The position numbers and the translations under genes were made by a program. A stretch of DNA of 64,000 nt from Bifidobacterium samirii (GTDB taxonomy: Bacteria; Actinomycetota; Actinomycetes; Actinomycetales; Bifidobacteriaceae). A model generated the notes under the pieces. That model saw only the letters and a list, made by a program, of their open reading frames with translations. It ran no database searches and was not told the DNA's origin. The stretch covers positions 1 through 64,000 of the forward strand of contig NZ_QXGK01000001.1 of assembly GCF_003952945.1 (NCBI RefSeq). Direction: 5' to 3'. Of this stretch, positions 42,444 to 49,528 are shown piece by piece (within the stretch, counting starts at the first letter, position 1; the number at the start of each line of letters is the position of its first letter).

Positions 42444-43625
42444 TCACTTGTGGTTGACGGGGTACCAGTCCTGGGCGATGCAGCGGCCCAGGTCCCAGCA
42501 GTCCCAGCCGATCCAGCCGGGGGTGTTGACGGTGTCGGTGAGCAGCTTGTAGTTCCAGTAGTAGTGGCCGGCGCCCTTGGACCAGGCCTTGAGCTGCGAG
42601 TCGGCGAGTCCGCGGTAGAGGGCGCGCTTCTCGTCGACGGTGAGGGTTTCGGCGGCGGCGCCCTCCTCGCCGTTGAGCACGCTCTGGCCGCCGTGGGTGT
42701 CGACGCCGCAGCCGAGCGAGTTGAACAGGCACCATTCGCCGACGATCACCGGGAAGTAGGCGCTCATCTCCTCGATCATCGGCGCGTACGTGCCCTGCAC
42801 GAACGCGTCGTAGCCTTCGACGGTCTGCGGGCAGCCGTTGATCTCGGCCATCATCAGGTACTGGTGGGTGTCGAGCACGACGTTGCGGTACTCGTTCTTG
42901 TCCTGCATGAAGTCCTTCCACACGGCGATGTCGAAGCCGTCGTGGAACACGATCGCCTTGTCGTCGCCCATGTGGCGGCGGATGCGATGGTAGGCGGTGA
43001 TGTAGTAGTCCTTGAGCCAGTCGGCCGCGATCGGCGCCGAGCCTTCGGCCATGGCCGGGTCGACGGCCTTGTAGCGCTCCATCGGATTCATCGCGTTCCA
43101 GCCGGCTTCGAGCAGCGGCTCGTTGACGATCTCGATGCCGTACAGGCCCTTGCGCGAGCCGTAGCGCTGCGCGAGACGTTCGAGCACGGTGAGCGCGAAT
43201 TCGACCTCGCTGGGCGTCTGCGCCCATTTGACGACGCCGGACAGGCCGCCGTTGTCGAAGCCGTTCTGGCTCATCGGCACGGTATGCAGGTCGATGAGGA
43301 CGCTCAGTCCGTACTTCTCGGCCCAGTTGAACGCCTTGTCGAGTTCGTCGACGCAGTCGACGAACGGCGCGCGGTCGCCGAAGATGAAGTAGGGCACGGG
43401 GATGCGCACCGAGTTGAGTCCCCACGACCGGATGGTCGCGAAGTCGCGTTCGGTGATGTATTCGGCGCGGTGCGTGCGGATGCGCGCCTCGTAGACGGCC
43501 GGGTCGAGCTGGGTGGGCAGATAGTATTCGTCGTCGGCGGTGGTGCCGTCGAAGAGGGCCGGGTTCATCCATTTTTCGAGGACCAGCCAGTTGCCGAGAT
43601 TCACGCCGTTGATGGTCTCGTTCAT
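42444..43625 (-). CDS. GH5 exo-beta-1,3-glucanase-like glycosidase
   Basis: A 393-residue TIM-barrel enzyme without a signal peptide. NGVNLGNWLVLEKWM at the N-terminus is characteristic of the exo-glucanase branch (GH5_9-like). The acid/base is Glu169 in YGIEIVNEPLL and the nucleophile Glu297 in PVIVGEWCLFN. HTHQYL- and WNYK-type segments are also in place. It would act on imported beta-glucosides or beta-glucans. It heads a two-gene operon with the GH43 gene, and the promoter carries the same long palindrome as the nearby MFS gene. Confidence 0.9.
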   Translation of the reverse strand: MNETINGVNLGNWLVLEKWMNPALFDGTTADDEYYLPTQLDPAVYEARIRTHRAEYITERDFATIRSWGLNSVRIPVPYFIFGDRAPFVDCVDELDKAFNWAEKYGLSVLIDLHTVPMSQNGFDNGGLSGVVKWAQTPSEVEFALTVLERLAQRYGSRKGLYGIEIVNEPLLEAGWNAMNPMERYKAVDPAMAEGSAPIAADWLKDYYITAYHRIRRHMGDDKAIVFHDGFDIAVWKDFMQDKNEYRNVVLDTHQYLMMAEINGCPQTVEGYDAFVQGTYAPMIEEMSAYFPVIVGEWCLFNSLGCGVDTHGGQSVLNGEEGAAAETLTVDEKRALYRGLADSQLKAWSKGAGHYYWNYKLLTDTVNTPGWIGWDCWDLGRCIAQDWYPVNHK

Positions 43626-43739
43626 TCGCGTTCCTTCCCCCGCCGCGGGTTTCGGCGGGCACGATGGGTCTCCACATTGAGGGTGCGCTCTTGGCGCCGC
43701 GATAGTCGCCGGCGGGCGTTCCGTCCGGTCCGGCGGAAC

Positions 43740-43773
43740 GTTACCTAGTAACTACTAAGTAAATAGTAATATG
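43740..43773 (-). promoter_or_regulatory. TetR operator upstream of the GH5-GH43 operon
   Basis: A long imperfect palindrome with TTACTTAGTAGTTACTAGGTAA on the minus strand, preceded by ATATTACTAT. The site at 46127-46164 matches over about 34 bases with few differences. The decamer CGACACGCCG is 21 bases further upstream at 43795. Confidence 0.8.
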
Positions 43774-43918
43774 ATTTTCCAAACGCCGGGAATCGGCGTG
43801 TCGCCGCCGATTCCGCCGCCGTCGCACCGCCGACGACGCGCCTGCGACGCGCGCCGGACACGCCTGCCGAATCATCAGTAGGTACTCTGGTAGCGACACG
43901 ACGAGAAGGGACGACCAT

Positions 43919-44539
43919 ATGCGACGCAGGACGACCGCGACCCCGCGCATGAGCGCCGGGGCGCGCCGCGAAAGCATCCTCAACACGACCATCGGCTGCA
44001 TCGCGCAGTTCGGCTTCTGGGGGTTCACGATCCGCGACGTCGCCCAGGCCGAGGGCATCACCGAAGCCGGCCTCCTCTACCATTTCAAGGGCAAGGAGGA
44101 TCTGCTGGCCGAGACGCTCAAGTACGCCGACCACGTCAACCAGATCGCCATCGCCGAACGGCTGGGCGTCGAGGGCGTGACCGGCGACGTGCTCGCCGAC
44201 GGCATCGCCTACCACTGCGACCACGGACTCAAGACGATCCTCGCCGCCACCGTCGAGACGAACGCGGCACGCCCCGAGCTGGTGCGCCTGTACGCGCTGC
44301 TGGAAAGCGAGGCGCTCAGCGCCGACCATCCCGTCCACGCGTACTTCAAGGAACGCGAGACGAACCTGCTGCGCGAGTATGCGTTCGCCGCCGCCCGCGA
44401 CGGCGTCGCTGACCCGGAGCGCACGGCCCTGCAGGCGCTGTCGGCGATGGAGGGGCTGCAGCTGCGCTGGCTCAACGACGCCAACGACATCGACTTCGTC
44501 GCCGAATGGTCGGCGCTGGCCGACCTCATCATCCCGTAG
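43919..44539 (+). CDS. TetR-family regulator of the GH5-GH43 and MFS units
   Basis: A 206-residue TetR protein behind GAGAAGGGACGACCAT. HTH: ILNTTIGCIAQFGFWGF, VAQAEGITEAGLLYHF. Ligand domain has EALSADHPVHAYFKERE and AMEGLQLRWLNDA like its paralogues, but the protein ends EWSALADLIIP, just where the others continue with the PLWDGYR-type tail. It is the only one of the six missing that tail. It sits between the GH5-GH43 operon and the MFS gene, both of which carry matching operators. Confidence 0.92.
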   Translation: MRRRTTATPRMSAGARRESILNTTIGCIAQFGFWGFTIRDVAQAEGITEAGLLYHFKGKEDLLAETLKYADHVNQIAIAERLGVEGVTGDVLADGIAYHCDHGLKTILAATVETNAARPELVRLYALLESEALSADHPVHAYFKERETNLLREYAFAAARDGVADPERTALQALSAMEGLQLRWLNDANDIDFVAEWSALADLIIP

Positions 44540-44557
44540 GACCGCCGGATGCGACGG

Positions 44558-44637
44558 ACCCCGCCCCGCCGGGGGAACGGACGGCGGGACGGGGTCGGGT
44601 CATCTATACGCCGTCGGCGTGCGGCAGACGCCGACGG
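44558..44637. terminator. paired terminators between convergent tetR and MFS genes
   Basis: Two adjacent stems. The first (44558-44571 with 44582-44595) pairs ACCCCGCCCCGCCG with CGGCGGGACGGGGT, one mismatch. The second (44611-44620 with 44628-44637) is a perfect CCGTCGGCGT / ACGCCGACGG. Confidence 0.75.
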
Positions 44638-44649
44638 GCGGATCGGGCG

Positions 44650-45978
44650 CTACTTGACGCCCTTGATCATCATGATGAACACGCAGCCGAGCAGCGCGAA
44701 CACGATGGAGATCGGGAAGGCGGCGGCGTAGCCGATGCTCACGGTGATCGCGGACATGAGCACCGGGCCGAGCATCTGGCCGAGCGTGGTGGCGAGGTTG
44801 AGGACGCCCAGGTCCTTGCCGGCCTCCTCCTTGTTCGGCAGCACGTCGACGTTGAGCGCCTGGTCGACCGACGAGTACACGCCGTAGCCGAGGCCGGCGA
44901 TGGCCGCGTAGAGGAACATGCCGGTCGTGGTCGGCATCAGCCACGGCATCGCCATGCCGATTGCGAACAGCACGGAGGCGGCGATGACCGGGAGCTTGCG
45001 GCGGCCGATCTTGTCGGAGATCGGGCCGGCGACGACGGAGCCGCCCAGGGAGACGACCATCGTGATCACGGACATCGTGGCCATCGCAGCCGCGGCGGCC
45101 TTGTCGTCCAGGCCGATGTACTTCTGGAAGATGAGCAGCTGGTAGACGGTGATCATCTGGTAGCTGAGCAGCATGCACACGCGGCCGGCGAACGCCTTGT
45201 AGAAGTCGTGGGCGGTGGAGAACTTCGGCGGGGTGAAGCTGCGCAGCACGTCGGACGCCTTGCCCTCGTCCTTGGGCAGGAAGTCGGCGGAGCCCTCCTT
45301 GGGGACGATCAGGACGGCGACGAGGCCGCCGAGGAACATGAGCACGCCGGCCAGCGCGAAGCCGGCGGTGCGGCTGGCGATGAAGAAGGAGCCGATGAGG
45401 GTGCCGATCGGCGCGCCGCAGGTCTGGCCGGCGCCGAAGAATGCGGACATCGTGCCGCGCACGTTCATCGGGATGCGGTCGGAGATCATCGCGACCAGCG
45501 GGGCGATCATCGCGTTGAGGCCGAACATGCACAGGCAGTAGATGACCGTGATGGCGACCGGGTTGGCGACCATGCCGGTCAGGAACAGGGTGACGCCGCC
45601 GAGCACGGCGCCCAGCAGGATGAACGGGGTGCGGCGGCCCATCTTGGAGCGCGAGCGGTCGGACAGGGTGCCGAACAGCAGGTTCGAGACCAGCGACGCA
45701 AACGCGGTGCACGAGTTGATGATGCCGATCAGGCCTTCGACGTCGTCACCGAACAGGCCCTGCAGGTGCTTGGTGAGCAGCACGGACGAGACGATCGCCA
45801 GACCGCTCATCCACAGCAGGCCGAACACCAGGAAGCCGGCGCCGAAGCGCATCAGCGTCACCTTGTCGTACGGCTTGCCGGTCTCGGGCGACAGCGTCGG
45901 GTCGGCGTCGGCCGCGGCGATGTTCGCGTTGTATGCGGCGAGGCGGTCGTCCACGGCCGCGGTGCGCATGTCTGTCAT
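44650..45978 (-). CDS. MFS transporter (sugar carrier), paralogue of the 29.6-kb gene
   Basis: A 442-residue carrier with 12 hydrophobic segments and an AGGATGCA ribosome site. Conserved loops SDRSRSKMGRRTPFI and VDQALNVDVLPNKEEAGKDLGVLN place it in the same family as the frameshifted MFS at 29.6 kb. Its promoter carries the same long palindrome as the GH5-GH43 operon, so it probably imports their oligosaccharide. The family resembles GPH/MFS glycoside carriers; the exact sugar is unknown. Confidence 0.9.
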   Translation of the reverse strand: MTDMRTAAVDDRLAAYNANIAAADADPTLSPETGKPYDKVTLMRFGAGFLVFGLLWMSGLAIVSSVLLTKHLQGLFGDDVEGLIGIINSCTAFASLVSNLLFGTLSDRSRSKMGRRTPFILLGAVLGGVTLFLTGMVANPVAITVIYCLCMFGLNAMIAPLVAMISDRIPMNVRGTMSAFFGAGQTCGAPIGTLIGSFFIASRTAGFALAGVLMFLGGLVAVLIVPKEGSADFLPKDEGKASDVLRSFTPPKFSTAHDFYKAFAGRVCMLLSYQMITVYQLLIFQKYIGLDDKAAAAAMATMSVITMVVSLGGSVVAGPISDKIGRRKLPVIAASVLFAIGMAMPWLMPTTTGMFLYAAIAGLGYGVYSSVDQALNVDVLPNKEEAGKDLGVLNLATTLGQMLGPVLMSAITVSIGYAAAFPISIVFALLGCVFIMMIKGVK

Positions 45979-46126
45979 TGCATCCTCTTTTCTCTTTCCT
46001 TATCGGCGATGGCCGATGGTGGGTTCCGGTGCGCGCCGTCGATGCGCGCGGTACGGCCCGTCCGTCGCGGGCGGGCCTGCTGGAGGACGCCGCGTCGTCG
46101 ACCGGCGTCCGGGAGGAAGGACCATT

Positions 46127-46164
46127 CACTTACTTAGTGATTACTAGGTACATAGTAATATCAT
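46127..46164 (-). promoter_or_regulatory. TetR operator upstream of MFS gene
   Basis: TTACTTAGTGATTACTAGGTAC plus an adjoining ATAGTAATAT. It matches the 43740-43773 site and sits the same distance (about 55 bases) from a CGACACGCCG decamer (46184-46193). Confidence 0.8.
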
Positions 46165-46218
46165 TTGCCGAAGTCGTGCGACGCGGCGTGTCGGCATGGA
46201 CATCGGCGGCCGATTCGG

Positions 46219-46318
46219 CGACACGCGCGGATCGGTCGTACGGAAGCGCGGTTGCATCCCGGAATCGGGCGATCATCGTCCGCAACCGCGGTTCTGCATG
46301 ACCGATCCGGGCGCGTCG
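46219..46318. repeat. 100-bp palindrome, copy 2
   Basis: Exactly 100 bases, from CGACACGCGC to GCGCGTCG. Arms pair through GCGCGGATCGGTC, GCGGTTGC and a GGAATCGGGC apex region. Interior sequence differs widely from the other copies while remaining self-complementary. It lies 70 bases past the GH42 stop. Confidence 0.8.
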
Positions 46319-46387
46319 CGGCGAGCGACGGCGTCATATGACGGTCGCGTCGCGGCGGAACGGGCCGTCGCGCCGCGGCGGCAGGCG

Positions 46388-48517
46388 TCAGCCGGCGATG
46401 ACGGCCAGGTTCCAGCGCGGGATGACCAGCTCGTCGCCGACGGCGACGGTCATGCCCTCGCGTACGGCGAGCGCCGCGGACGCGGTCTCGTCGACGGTGC
46501 CGTCGGGGCCGATGATCTGCGGGGCGACGACGATCTCGCCGGCGACGGGGCTGGCGACGCGGACTTCGTCGGCGGAGTAGTTGAGCAGGTAGGTGACCTG
46601 CTCCCCCGCGTTGTTGACGCCCTGACGCACCGTGACCTTGCCGGCGAGCGCCGTGCCGTCGGCGGTGATGCCGGCGGCCTCGACGGCCTCGCGGATGATG
46701 GCGCGCGTGGTGTCGGCGTCGGGCAGGGTGCCGATCCATTCGCCCCAGCCGTCGCCGTACGCATGGCGGGTGACGGCGGCGTAGGTGTTCCATGCGTAGT
46801 GGCCGTAGCGGGCGATGACCTGCGTGTCGGGGTCGGCCTTGAGCAGTTCGATGAGCGCTTCGGCGGGCGTGGAGGGGGTGCCGGCGAGGGGGCCGTCGTC
46901 GGTGAAGTCGATGGTGACGTGGCCGGCGGGGCGGGTGAACTGGTTATAGGTGAGGCCGAACACGTCGGTCAGGCCGTGGGGGGCGCGGTCGTGCCAGACG
47001 GTGACCTCCTCGTCGGTGACGAAGGATCGCATGGTGGCGAGCAGGTGGCCGCCGTCCTGCACGTAGCCGCGCAGGTTGTCGATGGTGCCCTGGGAGGCGC
47101 AGTAGAGCGCGGGCGCGGCGATGAGGTCGTAGCCGGCGAGGCGTTCGGCGGGCGCGTCGGCGGGGAGGATGTCGCATTCGATGTTGAGTTCGAAGAACGC
47201 GTCCCAGATGCGGCGCACGACGTCGTTGTACTTGAGTTCGCCGCCGAAGGGGAAGCCCGCTTCGATGAGGAACCAGTCGAGGGCGCTCAGGGATTCGTTG
47301 GACACCATGATGGCGGCGCGGTTGCGCTTGGCGAGGTTGACGAGGCGCGCGCCGATCTCGGGGCGGGCGACTTCGCGGCCGAACACGCCGGCCTCCTCGT
47401 AGGTGGGGTTGGGTTCGAGGTCGTGGCTGAGCAGGCCCTTCCAGTAGGTCTCGAACGAGTTGTGGATGGAGTGCCAGTGCCAGTATTCGACCATGTCGGC
47501 GCCGGAGGCGAGGTGGGAGTAGGCCTGGAGGCGCAGCTGTCCGGGGAAGGGCAGCCAGCCGTGCTGGCCCTGGGCTTCGGTTTCGAGCACGAAGTAGTTG
47601 GCCCCGCCCTTGGTGGAGCGGGTGACGTCGCCGCCGAAGGCGATCTCCTTGCCGGTGAGGGAGTCCTCGGTGGGGTGGTAGATGTCGACGCCGGTGACGT
47701 CGAGCGTGCGGGAGGCCTTGAAGTGGTCGACGGCGGGCTGGACGCCGTAGGAGTAGCCGCGCCATTCGAAGTCGAAGTTGTGGGTGACGAACTGGTCGTC
47801 GCGCGCGTATTCGCGTACGATCGCGGCCTGCCAGTCGAGGAATTCGGCGACCTGGGCGCGGCGGAAGCGGTCGAATTCGCCGCGCAGCGACTGGTTGATG
47901 CTTTCGGTGACGTCGGGGAAGTCCTCCCACGCGTTGATGCGGTTGGACCAGTAGTCGAGGCCGAAGTGCGCGTTGAGGGCGTCGAGGTCGCCGTCGAACT
48001 TGTCGCGCAGGTACTTGACGAACAGGGCCTGCATGTCGCGGCTGACGGAGTCGTAGTACTTGGTCTCGTTGTCGACCTGGTAGCCGATGACGGCCGGATG
48101 GTCGGCGACGTGGGCGATGAGGCGGCGGATGACGCGCTCGCCGTAGTGGCGGTAGGCGGGGTTGACGATGTCCATGATCTGGCGGGCACCGTACTTGCCG
48201 GGGCCGGCGGGGGTGTCGGCGAGCACGTCGGGGTGCATGCGCACGAGCCAGGTGGGCACGGCGTAGGTGGGCGTGCCGACGATGACGGCGATGCCGTGGC
48301 GGCGCGCCGCATCGAGGGCGCGGTCGACGTGGGTGAAGTCGAAGACGCCCGGCTGCGGTTCGCAGGTGCTCCAGGTGGATTCGGCGATGCGGATGAGGTT
48401 GATGCCCGCCCGTTCCATCATCGCCATGTCGGTTTCGATGCGGTCTTCGCCGGCCGGCATGTACTCGTCGTAGTACGCCGCGCCGAACAGGATGTGGTCG
48501 ACTGACTGCTTGCCCAC
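46388..48517 (-). CDS. GH42 beta-galactosidase
   Basis: A 709-residue GH42 enzyme starting from a GTG behind TAAGGAGACGGAA; an in-frame ATG at 48544 lacks a site. The barrel contains FGAAYYDEYMP, IRIAESTWSTCEPQPG, the acid/base Glu151 in YQVDNETKYY and the nucleophile Glu312 in YFVLETEAQGQHGW. Trimerisation and C-terminal beta domains follow, ending WNLAVIAG. Intracellular. Bifidobacterial GH42 enzymes cleave beta-galactosides such as galactan oligomers or lacto-N-tetraose; which applies here is not decided. Two matching TetR sites lie upstream. Confidence 0.94.
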   Translation of the reverse strand: MGKQSVDHILFGAAYYDEYMPAGEDRIETDMAMMERAGINLIRIAESTWSTCEPQPGVFDFTHVDRALDAARRHGIAVIVGTPTYAVPTWLVRMHPDVLADTPAGPGKYGARQIMDIVNPAYRHYGERVIRRLIAHVADHPAVIGYQVDNETKYYDSVSRDMQALFVKYLRDKFDGDLDALNAHFGLDYWSNRINAWEDFPDVTESINQSLRGEFDRFRRAQVAEFLDWQAAIVREYARDDQFVTHNFDFEWRGYSYGVQPAVDHFKASRTLDVTGVDIYHPTEDSLTGKEIAFGGDVTRSTKGGANYFVLETEAQGQHGWLPFPGQLRLQAYSHLASGADMVEYWHWHSIHNSFETYWKGLLSHDLEPNPTYEEAGVFGREVARPEIGARLVNLAKRNRAAIMVSNESLSALDWFLIEAGFPFGGELKYNDVVRRIWDAFFELNIECDILPADAPAERLAGYDLIAAPALYCASQGTIDNLRGYVQDGGHLLATMRSFVTDEEVTVWHDRAPHGLTDVFGLTYNQFTRPAGHVTIDFTDDGPLAGTPSTPAEALIELLKADPDTQVIARYGHYAWNTYAAVTRHAYGDGWGEWIGTLPDADTTRAIIREAVEAAGITADGTALAGKVTVRQGVNNAGEQVTYLLNYSADEVRVASPVAGEIVVAPQIIGPDGTVDETASAALAVREGMTVAVGDELVIPRWNLAVIAG

Positions 48518-48579
48518 TTCCGTCTCCTTACTGCATGGTCGCATTCGTCGCTGTCTGCGTTGACTTGATGCCCACCCGC

Positions 48580-48680
48580 TTACCTAATAACCATTAGATA
48601 ACGGATGATGTAAGCGATGATAGCGGCGGCGGAAACACGACACGCCGTCGCCGACGATTTTATCTAACAATCATTAGAAA
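48580..48680 (-). promoter_or_regulatory. TetR operator pair upstream of GH42
   Basis: Site one (48580-48601) is TTACCTAATAACCATTAGATAA and site two (48658-48680) is TATCTAACAATCATTAGAAA with flanks. Both read TCTAATG(G/A)TT(A/G)TTAG on the minus strand. The decamer CGACACGCCG (48638) lies between them. The adjacent tetR is the obvious candidate regulator. Confidence 0.78.
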
Positions 48681-48701
48681 GCGGATCGGAGACCCCGGCC
48701 C

Positions 48702-49334
48702 CTACCGGTAGCCATCCCACAGCGGCGACGGGAAGATCATCTCCTCGAACTCCAGCCATTCGTCGTACAGGTCGACCGGGGGCCGGCGCATCCATCGCAG
48801 CTGGATGCCGTCCATCGCGGCCAGCGAGCGCCGCACGAGCGGCCGCATCGACGTCTCCCACTCCCCCATCTGCGGCGGGATGCGCCATGGGTAGCGCGAG
48901 TAGTGGTCCCATGTCGCCTCGGGACGGTCCTCGAAGTACTCGTGGAGCGGATGCTCGGGGTCGAACGACTCGGTCTCGAGGATCATGTACAGGCGCAGCA
49001 GTTCGGGCCGGGCCGCGTTGAACCGGACCAGATAGCGCAGGTATGCGGGGAACGACGGGCCGTCCGGGTCGCTGCCGGGCAGGCCGGAGGCGAGGAAGTC
49101 GTCGGGGGTGCCGTGCGCATCGTAGTCGTCGGTGATGAGCAGCGACAGCAGCCCCTCCTTGTTGCCCACATAGTGCAGCATGCCGGGCTGGCTCATGCCC
49201 ACCTCGTCGGCGATGTCCTTGAGCGAGGTCCCGTAGTATCCCTTCAGTCCGATGAGCCGCACCGCCGCATCGGTGATCTCGCGGCGTCGTTCCTCCGGGC
49301 TCTTGCGTACGCGTCTGCGTTTGTCGTCCACCAT
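48702..49334 (-). CDS. TetR-family regulator of the GH42 locus
   Basis: A 210-residue TetR protein. The ATG at 49334 follows TAGACTGGGGCGC: a -10-like TAGACT immediately before the start suggests a leaderless mRNA, as for the tetR at 40.5 kb. HTH: ITDAAVRLIGLKGYYGTS, IADEVGMSQPGMLHYV. Ligand domain: ESFDPEHPLHEYFEDRP, DGIQLRWMRRP and tail MIFPSPLWDGYR. Upstream of GH42 on the same strand, with the operator pair in between. Confidence 0.92.
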   Translation of the reverse strand: MVDDKRRRVRKSPEERRREITDAAVRLIGLKGYYGTSLKDIADEVGMSQPGMLHYVGNKEGLLSLLITDDYDAHGTPDDFLASGLPGSDPDGPSFPAYLRYLVRFNAARPELLRLYMILETESFDPEHPLHEYFEDRPEATWDHYSRYPWRIPPQMGEWETSMRPLVRRSLAAMDGIQLRWMRRPPVDLYDEWLEFEEMIFPSPLWDGYR

Positions 49335-49368
49335 GCGCCCCAGTCTATCGAATGGTCGGTAGGTATGA

Positions 49369-49468
49369 CGACACGCCCGGATTGCATACACAGAACGGCA
49401 GGCAGGTCCCCGAAACGGGCATTTTGAGAACCTACCTGCCGTTCTGTATACGCAATCCGGGCGTGTCG
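49369..49468. repeat. 100-bp palindrome, copy 3
   Basis: Exactly 100 bases bounded by CGACACGCCCGGATTGC and its complement. Inner arms pair ACAGAACGGCAGG with CCTGCCGTTCTG around a CCCCGAAACGGG-containing apex. Closest to copy 4 (62817), with which it shares both ends and most of the arms. Confidence 0.88.
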
Positions 49469-49487
49469 CCCTATCGCGAGCATGTCG

Positions 49488-49520
49488 CCGCGGTCACGCC
49501 CTTCTGCGCCGTGACCGCGG
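49488..49520 (-). terminator. terminator of the fucosidase gene
   Basis: A perfect 11-bp stem CCGCGGTCACG / CGTGACCGCGG with an 11-base loop, 9 bases past the fucosidase stop. Confidence 0.8.
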
Positions 49521-49528
49521 TGCGGCCG

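Noticed and set aside
48518-48544. ATG at 48544 as the start of the GH42 gene
   Set aside because: It would place the strong TAAGGAGACGGAA ribosome site inside the coding region. The GTG at 48517 right after that site gives the family-typical N-terminus.
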